Source: Chloroflexota bacterium
GTDB lineage: Bacteria > Chloroflexota > UBA11872 > UBA12225 > JAJDUF01
NCBI GenBank assembly: GCA_022826725.1
Contig: JAJDUF010000016.1
Span: forward strand, 558,001-622,000
DNA length: 64,000 bases
Reading direction: 5' to 3'
Shown in pieces: positions 8,985 through 17,530 of the stretch (the stretch's first letter is position 1; every line of letters begins with the position of its first letter). Under the pieces are notes generated by a model, which saw nothing but the letters and a program-made list of their open reading frames with translations, had not been told where the DNA came from and did no database searches. Position numbers and translations under genes: made by a program.

Positions 8985-10688
8985 CTACTTATCCACGCGA
9001 CAGGTGATGATGTCTATCCCGTGGTATTTGCGATGATGCACGGACGATGCGTAATGGCGCAAGAGGCGCATGGACAACTGCTCGGCATCCTCCAGCACGA
9101 GATCGTCGTTCAAGTAGGCTAACCGGTCTTCGATGTTCCCCGGAATTGGGGGGTCCGACACGACTATCATTTCGATCTCGGCAGCTTGGCCGTCCGAATG
9201 GATAGTGGCCAATAATTTCCGCTCTTGAGCCGATTCTGCGTCGTCATCCTGATCGAGGAGGCTCAATAGCACTTCCTCGCCGACCAAACGGAGGCGGTTA
9301 CTAGCAACCTCCGACCACGAATGCCGCGACGCGAACTCGCCCAGAAAGCCGTCCACTGCCGGCAACGAGGACGGCGTCAGCTCGATTTGTAGCTTTCTGC
9401 GCCGATAGCCGACAAACTCCGTATACAGGGTCATGCTGATGGCGGCGACACTGCCGACGATGATCGCGCTGCCGATCAACTCACCCGCGATCCCCTCGAG
9501 CAGACCGGTAAAGCTCCCAGCGGATATGCCCAGCACCAATGACACGCCGGTGATCGCAGCCTTCTTGTTATCAATTTGGCCAGCGAACACCGACTTGGCG
9601 CCCTCGACGAAGAGGAGCCCGAAAATGATGATATAGACGGCACTCACCACCGAGCTTGGAGTTGCCATCAAAAGTGCTAACAGCTTAGATAGGGGCGCTA
9701 TCGCTATGGTCAATAGACCGAGGTATATTCCAACATTTCGCGCGGCGATCCCGGTAAAGCTGATGTATACCGCAGTGGACGACCACGGTGCGGAGACAGG
9801 CAGGGTGCCGATGATGCCGGTCAGCAGGGTAGTGACGCCATACACGTTCAGGCCACTCTGGATCACCCGGAAATCGAGCGCCGTCGGCTGGCGGTACGAG
9901 GCGCGATAGACGACGGAGAGGTCTCCAACCGCCTTCAGGAATGCGGTCAACTTCACGAATAGGAAGGCGGGGAGCAGCGACCAGAAGTGGATACCGAATG
10001 TGAGATCGAAGCCTGGCCAGGCCCACTCGGGAAAACTGAGCCAGGGGGCCGCAGTCACCTCGCTCGTATCGTACAGCCCCATGGGCACGGCGACGGCTAG
10101 ACCGGCTGCAACGGTAAGTGGCAACGTCCAGAGGCGCACAACCGGCGAAGACTGCAAGGCGCCCCAAAGGCCGACGCCCAGCGCGACGATACCGGGCACG
10201 AGAATGCGCGGCGACGTATCGAATGATTGGCCGATGGTGCGATCGACGATAAACGGCACGGCCGAGACCGCGACCAGCATGATGACGATGCCGCTGACCG
10301 TCGGCGTGAATACGCGGCGGAGTGATGCAAGGCGCACGATCAGCAAGAATTGCAGGAGGGTTGAAGCGACCACCAAACTCGCTAATAGGCTTGGGCCGCC
10401 CTTTTCGAGCGCCAACACGGAGATAGCTAACAGCGGGATATTGAAATTCGTCACAACGAGACGGCCGGACCCCAGGTGCCGAAACGGAAACGCATGCAAG
10501 ATGATGCTGAAGCCGGAGATCGCCAACCCGGTAAAGACGACCCAGCCCAAGTAACGCTCGGACTGACCTGAGGCGCGGGCAACGAGCGTCGTGAGCAGGA
10601 TGATGCTGATCGTATTGGGGACGAATATCTGGAGCGCCGCACCCAGCGCCAGCAGCGGCGGGCACTTCTCCGCCGGTTCGTAACGCAT
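8985..10688 (-). CDS. NCS2/SLC23 nucleobase transporter fused to an HATPase-like tail
   Basis: 567 aa from the ATG at 10688, chosen because MRYEPAEKCPPLLALGAALQ matches the family's opening; there is no clear ribosome site and the frame stays open upstream. Residues about 15-430 are 12-14 membrane helices of the NCS2 (uracil/xanthine permease) type, with TVSGIVIMLVAVS and a late GIIGTLPVSAPWSSTA segment where the family has its substrate motif. Residues about 445-567 are soluble: SNRLRLVGEEVLLSLL resembles the N-box helix of RsbW-like ATPases, and LSMRLLRHYASSVHHRKYHG resembles that fold's end. The N-box asparagine is replaced, so ATP binding is doubtful. Confidence 0.75.
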   Translation of the reverse strand: MRYEPAEKCPPLLALGAALQIFVPNTISIILLTTLVARASGQSERYLGWVVFTGLAISGFSIILHAFPFRHLGSGRLVVTNFNIPLLAISVLALEKGGPSLLASLVVASTLLQFLLIVRLASLRRVFTPTVSGIVIMLVAVSAVPFIVDRTIGQSFDTSPRILVPGIVALGVGLWGALQSSPVVRLWTLPLTVAAGLAVAVPMGLYDTSEVTAAPWLSFPEWAWPGFDLTFGIHFWSLLPAFLFVKLTAFLKAVGDLSVVYRASYRQPTALDFRVIQSGLNVYGVTTLLTGIIGTLPVSAPWSSTAVYISFTGIAARNVGIYLGLLTIAIAPLSKLLALLMATPSSVVSAVYIIIFGLLFVEGAKSVFAGQIDNKKAAITGVSLVLGISAGSFTGLLEGIAGELIGSAIIVGSVAAISMTLYTEFVGYRRRKLQIELTPSSLPAVDGFLGEFASRHSWSEVASNRLRLVGEEVLLSLLDQDDDAESAQERKLLATIHSDGQAAEIEMIVVSDPPIPGNIEDRLAYLNDDLVLEDAEQLSMRLLRHYASSVHHRKYHGIDIITCRVDK

Positions 10689-10872
10689 CTTGATCCAAAT
10701 GCTAGAAGCGTTCCGTGGGGGATGAGACAGTTTTGATAGCGATTCCCACCTAGCCTGGCACATGATAGCAACGCAGGTAAACACTAAACTACCACGGAGG
10801 CATACCTGTCGCCGATCCTGGCCGGCCTGTACACTGCCGTTCAGTCGCACGGCACAAGGGAGGAGAGGAAAG

Positions 10873-11997
10873 ATGACTAGCTCGTTGGCCGCCGCAGCGG
10901 GGACAGACGCTTGGATGCAGTCGCGCTTTCGGCAAGTGGCGCCGGGAACGCTGGAAATCCACCGCGAACGGGCGGTGGAGCGCTTTCTGGTGGTCAATGC
11001 CGGTGGATATTGGCCGGTGATGAACGTGTTGTCTAACGGCCGGGTGGTCATCGTAGCCCGGACCGATGACTTTCACCTGGGGCAACGGGGACGGCTGGCA
11101 TCGTTCGTCTCGGACGATGGTGGCGAATCGTGGAGCTACCCGTTTTACATTGACCCGCGTGGTCCGGACGACCGCAATCCGGCCTTTGGGGTGACGCCTG
11201 ACGGGGTGCTGCTGTGTGCCTACTATCGAGCGGACTGCTATGAGAACGGTGTCTATCGCAGCGAGACGAGGCGGCCTTTTCCCGTGGTGCTGAGTCGGTC
11301 CGAGGACGGTGGTGATACGTGGTCCAGCGCCGAGCCGATTGCCTCGGTCGTTGGTGAGAGCGGGGGCGTCTTCGGGCGGATCACCATCACCGCCGACGGT
11401 GATCTCTTGATGCCCTACTACAAGTATCACCCTACCGAGGCGCCACATCGCGAAACCGGGTTTCTGCAATCGCAAGACAACGGCCGCACTTGGTCCGGAT
11501 TTCGCTCCATCGCAGTCGAGTACAACGAAAGCTCAATCCTGCCGTTCCCAGACGGCCGGCTGCTGGTGGCCATGCGCTCGAACGACGATGCGCACACGGC
11601 CCTCGCGGAGTCGACCGACGGTGGCGCGACATGGACGGCACCGCAGCAAGTCAGCGGACGGAATGAGCATCCACCCGATCTGCTGCTGCTGGCCGATGGC
11701 CGGGTGCTGCTCACCTATGGCCGCCGTTTGTCCCCCTGCGGCGTGCGGGGGATGGTCAGCCACGATCAGGGGCGGTCATGGCGCACCGACGAGAAGCTGG
11801 TCTTGGTCACCGATAGCGTGACCAGGGATTGCGGGTATCCTAGCTCGGTACAGCTGGCCGACGGCAGCATCCTGACGGCCTACTACGCGGTGGAGAGCCG
11901 GGGCTTCTGGCCCGGCAGCTATGGCTGGCATCACGGTGAAGGTACATTGGGGCCGCACTGTGCGGTGGTGAAATACCACGCCGACGATCTTCCCTGA
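10873..11997 (+). CDS. BNR/Asp-box sialidase-like glycosidase
   Basis: 374 aa. It is a six-bladed beta-propeller of the sialidase superfamily, with five Asp-boxes: SDDGGESW, SEDGGDTW, SQDNGRTW, STDGGATW and SHDQGRSW. The ATG at 10873 has AGGAGAGG upstream. There is no signal peptide, so it is either cytoplasmic or exported in some other way. Family members remove sialic acid or related sugars, but many Asp-box proteins are other glycosidases, so the substrate is open. The gene is divergent from the NCS2 transporter. Confidence 0.85.
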   Translation: MTSSLAAAAGTDAWMQSRFRQVAPGTLEIHRERAVERFLVVNAGGYWPVMNVLSNGRVVIVARTDDFHLGQRGRLASFVSDDGGESWSYPFYIDPRGPDDRNPAFGVTPDGVLLCAYYRADCYENGVYRSETRRPFPVVLSRSEDGGDTWSSAEPIASVVGESGGVFGRITITADGDLLMPYYKYHPTEAPHRETGFLQSQDNGRTWSGFRSIAVEYNESSILPFPDGRLLVAMRSNDDAHTALAESTDGGATWTAPQQVSGRNEHPPDLLLLADGRVLLTYGRRLSPCGVRGMVSHDQGRSWRTDEKLVLVTDSVTRDCGYPSSVQLADGSILTAYYAVESRGFWPGSYGWHHGEGTLGPHCAVVKYHADDLP

Positions 11998-12041
11998 CAA
12001 GAGTAGGACCGGGACTCCCCCCGGACCCTAGCGGCATAAGG

Positions 12042-12851
12042 CTAACGGTCCGCTTGCCGACGGCGCAGTTCGGCCTCAAGTTGCCGGATGCGCGCCTCGG
12101 CGGCCCGGCGGGCCGCCCGCTCCGCCAGACGGCCCGCCTGCTCGACAGCGACCTGCGCTTCATAGGCATTGCGCTCTGCCTGGCGATCAGCCCGTTCCTG
12201 CCGCCAGTTGGTCAGGTAGGTCTCGGTGGCCGGGTCGTAGAGCCGCGGCCAGCCACCAGCCCAGCACAGGCTCAACCCTAGTACCTCGCTGTAGCCCTTC
12301 AGGATGCCATCCGGCGCCGTGGTCAACGCGATAGGCTCATATACCCCGGCCACTAGACGGTCCCCGGCCAGACGCTGCCCGTGATACGCGCCATCCTGCG
12401 GATCGAACCGCCAGTATTCCGGCACGCCGATGCGGGCATAGAGGTCCCGCTTCCGGCTTACATCCTCCCGTCCGGTGCTGGACGAGGCCACCTCCAGCAC
12501 CCAATCCGGTGGTTTGCCCACCTCCCAGGGCAGATACAGCTTGCGCTGCCGGATGGCGTGCGCGTCCACGCCAAAGGCCAAATACACGTCCGGGGAGACG
12601 CGCACGTTGAGGTTGCGGGGGTCATAGCAGATGATGGTGTTGGAGTCGAGGAAGACATCGGGCCGCCGCTGGAAGGCGGTGAACCGACTGGCGAGGAGGC
12701 CGTGGATTTCGTGCAGCGGGACGTTTTGTTCCATCGCATCAGGCTTCAGGACCGGCTCATCGGGATCGAAGTCGAGGCGAGCGTAGTCAATGACGCCCTG
12801 CTCACGGTAGGGCCGGATGATGGTGACGGGCGCAGGCGCTGTGGTCGTCAT
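12042..12851 (-). CDS. Uma2-family (DUF820) protein with C-terminal coiled coil
   Basis: 269 aa. Residues about 35-195 match the Uma2/DUF820 fold, a restriction-endonuclease-like nuclease: VRVSPDVYLAF supplies the active-site Asp and DWVLEVASSST the Glu-X-X-Ser/Lys-like core, followed by DLYARIGVPEYWRFD. From about 215 on, the protein is an Arg/Ala/Glu/Gln-rich helix typical of a coiled coil. Uma2 proteins occur in many copies in Chloroflexota and cyanobacteria; their role is not settled. A perfect TATAAT lies 35 bases upstream at 12886-12891. Confidence 0.85.
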   Translation of the reverse strand: MTTTAPAPVTIIRPYREQGVIDYARLDFDPDEPVLKPDAMEQNVPLHEIHGLLASRFTAFQRRPDVFLDSNTIICYDPRNLNVRVSPDVYLAFGVDAHAIRQRKLYLPWEVGKPPDWVLEVASSSTGREDVSRKRDLYARIGVPEYWRFDPQDGAYHGQRLAGDRLVAGVYEPIALTTAPDGILKGYSEVLGLSLCWAGGWPRLYDPATETYLTNWRQERADRQAERNAYEAQVAVEQAGRLAERAARRAAEARIRQLEAELRRRQADR

Positions 12852-12885
12852 GGTGGGTCTCGGAGTAGTGCGCGGATATAGGGTG

Positions 12886-12891
12886 ATTATA
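12886..12891 (-). promoter_or_regulatory. -10 box upstream of the Uma2 gene
   Basis: TATAAT on the minus strand, 35 bases before the start codon. No good -35 hexamer is visible at 16-18 bases. Confidence 0.4.
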
Positions 12892-13029
12892 GTACAGGCG
12901 CCGCGCGTCGCCGGGAGGCGCGGCCGGTCTTATCCCACCGGCGCAGGAATCCAGGCCGGCTGCGCTGAGCGCTCTGTGGCACACTGAGCCGGCCGGAATG
13001 GCGACCGACTACGAGCGACGGAGGACCAG

Positions 13030-14517
13030 ATGGGGAGCGACGGAGTACCGACAGACCGGCCTAACGTGCTGGTCTTCTTTTGCGACCAACTGCGGCGCGA
13101 CTTGCTGGACTGCTACGGCGATACGCTGGTACGCACGCCACACATTGACGCGCTGGCGGCGGAAGCGGTGATCTTCGACCAATACTACACACCGACGCCG
13201 ATCTGCTCGCCGGCGCGAGCCAGCCTGATGACCGGTCTGTATCCACACGAACACCATATGTTCAACAACTCGTCACCGCGGTACTCGTACTGCGAGCACC
13301 TGCGCCCCGATGTCTGGATGCTGCCCGACTGGATCGCCGCGGAGACGAACTACGAATCCGCCTATTTCGGGAAGTGGCACATTGGACCGGCCGAGGACCT
13401 GTACAACTCGCGTTTCGAGCACACACAGCAACCCGACCCCAGCCGTCCGGCCGCGCTGAACAACTCGCACTGGCACCCGAACACGTCGCTCGGCCCGCTG
13501 GTGAAGAGCGTTGGGGACGGCAAGGCGGGGACGCTCGACGTGCCGATGGAGGGCTTTCCCGACGTGGTGGCGGCGCGGATGTCACAGGACTTCCTCCGTA
13601 GCCGCGACACCGACCGGCCGTTTGCGCTGTGCTGCGCGTTTCCGGGGCCGCATTCGCCATGGATGGTGCCGGACGAGTTCGGCATTCGCTACAACCCCCA
13701 GGACATTCCGATCTGGCCCAACCGCTACGACCGGTTCGAGGGCAAGCCGCTGTATCAGCGTAAGCTGCGGCTGCTCGACGACTTGAAGAATCCCCATACC
13801 GTTGCCGAGGCGGACTTGCAGGCCTTGCTGGCCTGCTGCTTCTCGTACTTGGAGCTGGTTGATGACATGGTCGGTGAGGTGGTAGCGACGCTCAAGGAGG
13901 AAGGACTCTACGACCAAACGGCCATCGTCTTCACGACCGATCATGGGGATATGGCCAAGTCGCACGGCTACATCAGCAAGGGCAGCTACCCGTACCAAGA
14001 GATTTACCACCTGCCGATGCTCTTCAAGCCACCGACACCAAGCGAAAGCCGGACGACCGGCGGCCACCGGCGCGTGAGCGCACCGGCCAACCATATGGAT
14101 GTGACGGCGACGCTGCTGCACCTGATGGCGGGAGAGGAGCCGGAACGGATGGGTCCGCAGCAGCTACACGGCAAGTCGCTGCTACCGCTGCTGCAAGGCG
14201 GTGACTGGTACAAGTCGGTGCATTACGCCGAGTTCCACGGTGACTGGTTCGGACACTATTCCTCGCGGTTCGTCACCGACGGTAGGTGGAAATTGGTCTG
14301 GAACTTGGGCGACCTGTGCGAGCTGTACGACCTGCAGGAAGATCCGCATGAACTGACGAACCGCTTCTACGACCCGGCCTACCGCGCCGAGCGGGACCGG
14401 TACTTCGACGTGCTACTCGACGAGGCGCGGCGGTATGGCGACGGACAGGTAGGGATCTTCTCGGCCGCGGTCGAGCAGCAGATCGTTGATTTGATGGGTC
14501 AGCCGCTGCCGCAGTAA
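13030..14517 (+). CDS. Cys-type sulfatase family hydrolase
   Basis: 495 aa. RPNVLVFFCDQLRRD supplies the first metal ligands; ICSPARASLMTG is the C-X-P-X-R sulfatase signature, whose cysteine is converted to formylglycine in active enzymes; YFGKWHIG and FTTDHGDM are further active-site motifs. There is no signal peptide. Sequences of this shape include sulfatases and phosphonate monoester hydrolases, so the substrate is uncertain. The ATG is preceded by GGAGG. No formylglycine-generating enzyme gene is in the window, so activation would depend on a gene elsewhere. Confidence 0.88.
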   Translation: MGSDGVPTDRPNVLVFFCDQLRRDLLDCYGDTLVRTPHIDALAAEAVIFDQYYTPTPICSPARASLMTGLYPHEHHMFNNSSPRYSYCEHLRPDVWMLPDWIAAETNYESAYFGKWHIGPAEDLYNSRFEHTQQPDPSRPAALNNSHWHPNTSLGPLVKSVGDGKAGTLDVPMEGFPDVVAARMSQDFLRSRDTDRPFALCCAFPGPHSPWMVPDEFGIRYNPQDIPIWPNRYDRFEGKPLYQRKLRLLDDLKNPHTVAEADLQALLACCFSYLELVDDMVGEVVATLKEEGLYDQTAIVFTTDHGDMAKSHGYISKGSYPYQEIYHLPMLFKPPTPSESRTTGGHRRVSAPANHMDVTATLLHLMAGEEPERMGPQQLHGKSLLPLLQGGDWYKSVHYAEFHGDWFGHYSSRFVTDGRWKLVWNLGDLCELYDLQEDPHELTNRFYDPAYRAERDRYFDVLLDEARRYGDGQVGIFSAAVEQQIVDLMGQPLPQ

Positions 14518-14533
14518 TCGTACCGCCGGGCGG

Positions 14534-15055
14534 TCACGCTGCCAGCACCTGCGCCAACAGCCGCAACGTGGCGAGTGCAAAGGCGGTCATGTTGGCGGCG
14601 CGGTCGCTCTCGCCGGTAGCGACGGTGGTGGTGGCCTGCTGCCCGGCGGGGCCAACGACCGCCACGCAGGAGTGACCGGGAGGGTCACCGTAGCGGTTGC
14701 CGGTTGGGCCGGCGGCACCGGTTTCGCCGATGCCCCAGGAAGCATCCAGCCGGCGGCGCACGGCGGCGGCGAGCACCATGGCATGGGCCGGGGTGGCCGC
14801 GCGGGGATCGGTCAGTCGCGCCGGCGCTTCATCAAGCAAGAGGGCCTTGGCGTCGCCGGTATAGACGACACCGCCGCCGCGGAAGTAGGCGGAGGCCCCG
14901 GGGACGGCCAACAGGGCCGCGGCAACGAGGCCGCCGGACGACGATTCCGCCACCGCGACGGTTGCCCGGGCGGCGCGTAGCAACTGCGCCGCTTCATGGG
15001 CGGCCGGGAGCAATGCCTCTAGGGAAAGCTGCTGACTGTGTGTTTGGCCGGACAT
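14534..15055 (-). CDS. CinA C-terminal-domain nicotinamide-nucleotide amidase
   Basis: 173 aa. This is the stand-alone CinA C-terminal (PncC-like) domain. VAVAESSSGGLVA is the active-site stretch with the catalytic serine, followed by YFRGGGVVYTGDAK and the GIGETGAAGPTGN loop. Family enzymes deamidate nicotinamide mononucleotide in NAD salvage. The ATG at 15055 has AGGAGACG upstream; the frame extends further into a family A repeat but that start is less likely. It converges on the sulfatase gene with a 16-base gap. Confidence 0.85.
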   Translation of the reverse strand: MSGQTHSQQLSLEALLPAAHEAAQLLRAARATVAVAESSSGGLVAAALLAVPGASAYFRGGGVVYTGDAKALLLDEAPARLTDPRAATPAHAMVLAAAVRRRLDASWGIGETGAAGPTGNRYGDPPGHSCVAVVGPAGQQATTTVATGESDRAANMTAFALATLRLLAQVLAA

Positions 15056-15078
15056 ATCGTCTCCTGTGCTGGTACTTG

Positions 15079-15120
15079 CCTCACCCCCCGGTCCCCTCTC
15101 CATGATATGGAGAGGGGGCG
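15079..15120. repeat. Family A hairpin repeat
   Basis: CCTCACCCCCCGG followed by an 11-base-pair perfect stem, 15093-15103 with 15107-15117, and a 3-base loop. It is one of about ten copies in the window. The following 140 bases up to the next gene hold nothing else I recognise. Confidence 0.75.
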
Positions 15121-15261
15121 TCTACCGGAGACGGACGGGGTGGATCGGCAGAGGTCCGCTGATGGTTAGGCAGGGTGGACCTTGTTACCCTCAAGGCAGA
15201 TTGTACAGCCGGAGCCGCAGCGATAGCGGCCAAGCAGTCAGGAATGAAGGAGCGAGCAACG

Positions 15262-15756
15262 ATGGCGAGTGACGAGGCGCTGCGTGATCGGAGTGGGATT
15301 CCGCTGCGCGGACTGACCAACGACGAGATGCGAGAGTTCTTGGCGCATCCGTGGACGTGCCGGTTGGCGACGGTGCAGCCCAGCGGAGCGCCCTACGTCG
15401 TGCCGCTGTGGTACGAGTACGATGCGGATGAGGGCTGCTTGTACATCGTGGCTCGTGAGCGGTCGGCCTATGTCGAGCACATCAAGCACGAGCCGCGGGT
15501 GTCAGTGTCCATCGCCGACGACTCGGCCGGCAACCGGCGCGTGCAGTTCGAGGGCCGGGCCGAGATCGTGGAGGGGCCAACGACCGAGGGCCAGTGGGTG
15601 CCGATGGGGCGCCGGATGGCCGCGCGCTATCTGGGTGCCGAGGACGGACCCCGGTATCTCATCCCGACGCTCGACCGACCGCGCTATTTGATCCGCATCC
15701 GGCCATACAAGATGCAATCCTGGCAAGGCGGCGAGTGGCACCCCCGCTATCGCTAG
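15262..15756 (+). CDS. Pyridoxamine 5'-phosphate oxidase-like split-barrel flavin/F420 protein
   Basis: 164 aa. The split-barrel fold is seen in LAHPWTCRLATVQPSGAPYVVPLWYEYD, a typical opening with the cofactor-binding region, then RSAYVEHIKHEPRVSVSIADD and VQFEGRAEIVEG. The group includes FMN- and F420-dependent reductases and oxidases. The ATG at 15262 has AAGGAG nine bases upstream; an in-frame ATG at 15244 is possible. The substrate cannot be assigned. Confidence 0.82.
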   Translation: MASDEALRDRSGIPLRGLTNDEMREFLAHPWTCRLATVQPSGAPYVVPLWYEYDADEGCLYIVARERSAYVEHIKHEPRVSVSIADDSAGNRRVQFEGRAEIVEGPTTEGQWVPMGRRMAARYLGAEDGPRYLIPTLDRPRYLIRIRPYKMQSWQGGEWHPRYR

Positions 15757-15772
15757 TGGTGCTGCTGACCAT

Positions 15773-15830
15773 CCTATGGTCCCCCCGCGGTGCAGGGGGA
15801 CGTGGATTGCGGCTTTCGCCGCAATGACGG
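15773..15830. repeat. Family E double-hairpin repeat
   Basis: CCTATGGTCCCCCCGCGGTGC-type arm with its GGGGGAC partner, followed by a second hairpin ATTGCGG-cttt-CGCCGCAAT. A relative sits at 56873-56935, where the first arm (CCTATGG, CCCCCCGC, GGGGGGAC) is nearly the same but the second hairpin differs. Confidence 0.65.
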
Positions 15831-15881
15831 TGGGGGGGGTATTCCCCGTGCCAATGACGCAGCGGCAAAAGGGGTGCTGAG

Positions 15882-16481
15882 ATGATGACGGAAGTGCTGC
15901 CGGGCCTGTTTCACTGGTACGTGGTGTGGCCGGAGTACCGGCTGGAGTGCTACTGGCTACGGACCGAGGCCGGGAGTGTCCTGATTGATCCGCTGGAGGG
16001 GATCGGTCTCGACGAGATCGAGCAGGCGGGGGACTGCCGGGCGGTGATTATCACGAGTCACTGGCACGAGCGGTCGGCACTGCTGTTTGCCAAGCGGACG
16101 GGCGCCCCGATCTACGTGCCGGAGGGCCATACGGATCGCCTGGAACTGGTCGAAACATTCCGGACCTATCGGGATGGCGATGCGCTGCCGGGCGGCCTGC
16201 GGGCCATCTGGGTGCTGGACGAGTGTGCATTGTTGTCGGAGCTGCACGGCGGAACACTGTTCGTTGGGGATGCGCTGGGAACGACTGGGAAGTGGGCGCC
16301 CGGCGGCATTCCGCTCGGCTTGCATCCGCGAGGGTTGCCGCCCAGAACAACGCTGAGTCCCGCCGAGATTCTCGGCCATCTGCTCGACTACGAGTTTCGG
16401 AACCTGTTCCCGGCGCACGGACTCGGCTTGATCGGCGACGGCAAGACGAAGGTTGCGGCGCTCATCGGGGCGGCGGGGTGA
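15882..16481 (+). CDS. Metallo-beta-lactamase-fold protein with incomplete metal site
   Basis: 199 aa. The fold is that of an MBL hydrolase: GSVLIDPLEG, the SHWHERS loop, LFVGDALGT and the final PAHGLGL. The usual HxHxDH motif reads H-W-H-E-R-S, so the second metal site is missing its Asp and His; only one metal, or none, may bind. The start carries two adjacent ATG codons after AGGGG. The protein is short for the family, and the substrate is unknown. Confidence 0.75.
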   Translation: MMTEVLPGLFHWYVVWPEYRLECYWLRTEAGSVLIDPLEGIGLDEIEQAGDCRAVIITSHWHERSALLFAKRTGAPIYVPEGHTDRLELVETFRTYRDGDALPGGLRAIWVLDECALLSELHGGTLFVGDALGTTGKWAPGGIPLGLHPRGLPPRTTLSPAEILGHLLDYEFRNLFPAHGLGLIGDGKTKVAALIGAAG

Positions 16482-16496
16482 GATGGTTGGTGTGAG

Positions 16497-16540
16497 CCTC
16501 ACCCCCCGGCCCCCTCTCCACACATGTGGAGAGGGGGAGT
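16497..16540. repeat. Family A hairpin repeat
   Basis: CCTCACCCCCCGG, then a 12-base-pair stem CCCCTCTCCACA / TGTGGAGAGGGG around a two-base loop, located just after the MBL-fold gene and before the convergent VapC gene. It could help end transcription, but there is no T-run. Confidence 0.75.
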
Positions 16541-16577
16541 GCGGTGGAGGTCGACGGGCGGCGCAGGCATCGCTTAC

Positions 16578-17036
16578 TTACGCAATCACGGTTGGGAAAT
16601 CACCGATCCATAGTACAGTCGGAATCGTCCTGACTCGCCGATAAAGCCGGCCGTCGGCCGTGATGAACGGCACACCCATTTCTTGTGCCAGCGCTAGGTA
16701 GAGCACATCGTAGAAGGCGCAGCCGCATTCGTGGACGACTTCATAGGCGAGGATGACGAGATCATCGTCCCCCAGCGTCTCCAACTCCAGGGCTAGGAAC
16801 TCTTCAATCGCTCGCCGGCCCTGCTCCAAAGTAAGACGCGGCGCACGGCCTCGCGTGGCGACGGTGATCGCTGATGGAACTTCGTAGCGGATTTGCTCAG
16901 GGGCTACCAGCTTGATCTTGCCTTGGCGGAAGTGGCCGAGCAACGCGCTAGCCTGGTTGGCATAGTCTTCATCGGGCAAGTACCACTTTGCAGCAACCGA
17001 TGCGTCCACAACCAGAGTCGGAACGTCCAGTGCCAT
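16578..17036 (-). CDS. VapC-like PIN-domain ribonuclease toxin
   Basis: 152 aa. All four PIN acidic positions are present: VVDASV (Asp), YEVPSA (Glu), CAFYDVLYLALA (Asp) and ITADGRL (Asp). These coordinate metal for RNA cleavage. Its start lies 4 bases after the stop of the antitoxin gene, so the two are co-transcribed in the antitoxin-first order. The KWYLPDE segment is typical of this VapC subgroup. Confidence 0.88.
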   Translation of the reverse strand: MALDVPTLVVDASVAAKWYLPDEDYANQASALLGHFRQGKIKLVAPEQIRYEVPSAITVATRGRAPRLTLEQGRRAIEEFLALELETLGDDDLVILAYEVVHECGCAFYDVLYLALAQEMGVPFITADGRLYRRVRTIPTVLWIGDFPTVIA

Positions 17037-17040
17037 GCGT

Positions 17041-17415
17041 TTAGAGTCCCCGCTCTCTGCCTTTTCTCACCAGCTCGGCCGTAGTCATCGGAGCGATGTT
17101 ACGTTCCTTACGGTTGGCCAATGTTTGCTCTACCACAATGTTGAGCCTTGCTTGTTCAGCCGGTGTGCGGGGACGATCCAGGTGCTTCTTGAGCGCCTCG
17201 TAACTCTCGAACTCCTCGTAGACGCCACCCGGCCCCCTATAGCGGATGGGTGAACGCTTCCGGGGACGCTGGGGTACGGCCGGGTTGACGACGACCACGT
17301 CCTGCCCATCGTTCTCGATGACGACGCTCTCGCCGGCACTGGCCACGCGCTCAATAATCGTGGTGAGGTTCGCGGCGAAATCGCCGAGCGATACTCGTCT
17401 CAACTCCGTAGTCAT
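17041..17415 (-). CDS. Phd/YefM-like antitoxin of the VapC pair
   Basis: 124 aa. RRVSLGDFAANLTTIIERVASAGESVVIENDGQDVVVV is similar to the Phd/YefM opening, where the fold binds DNA. The following Arg/Pro-rich and helical part would contact the toxin. It is longer than most Phd proteins. It is directly followed by the VapC gene. The promoter region holds a perfect TATAAT (17445-17450), 29 bases upstream of the start. Confidence 0.75.
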   Translation of the reverse strand: MTTELRRVSLGDFAANLTTIIERVASAGESVVIENDGQDVVVVNPAVPQRPRKRSPIRYRGPGGVYEEFESYEALKKHLDRPRTPAEQARLNIVVEQTLANRKERNIAPMTTAELVRKGRERGL

Positions 17416-17444
17416 TGTTTCAGCCCCTTGGTGCGGCTCTAGGC

Positions 17445-17450
17445 ATTATA
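17445..17450 (-). promoter_or_regulatory. -10 box of the VapC/antitoxin operon
   Basis: TATAAT on the minus strand, preceded at 16-18 bases by a poor -35 (ATTGGT-like). It lies in the 115-base gap between the divergently spaced hyuB end and the antitoxin start. Confidence 0.45.
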
Positions 17451-17530
17451 GCGGCCGCAACCCAAACCAATCGGGTGGCGCGAGGGGCCCTGGATTGCGG
17501 CGGCAGGCGTCGCAGCGGTTGCAGGCGCTC

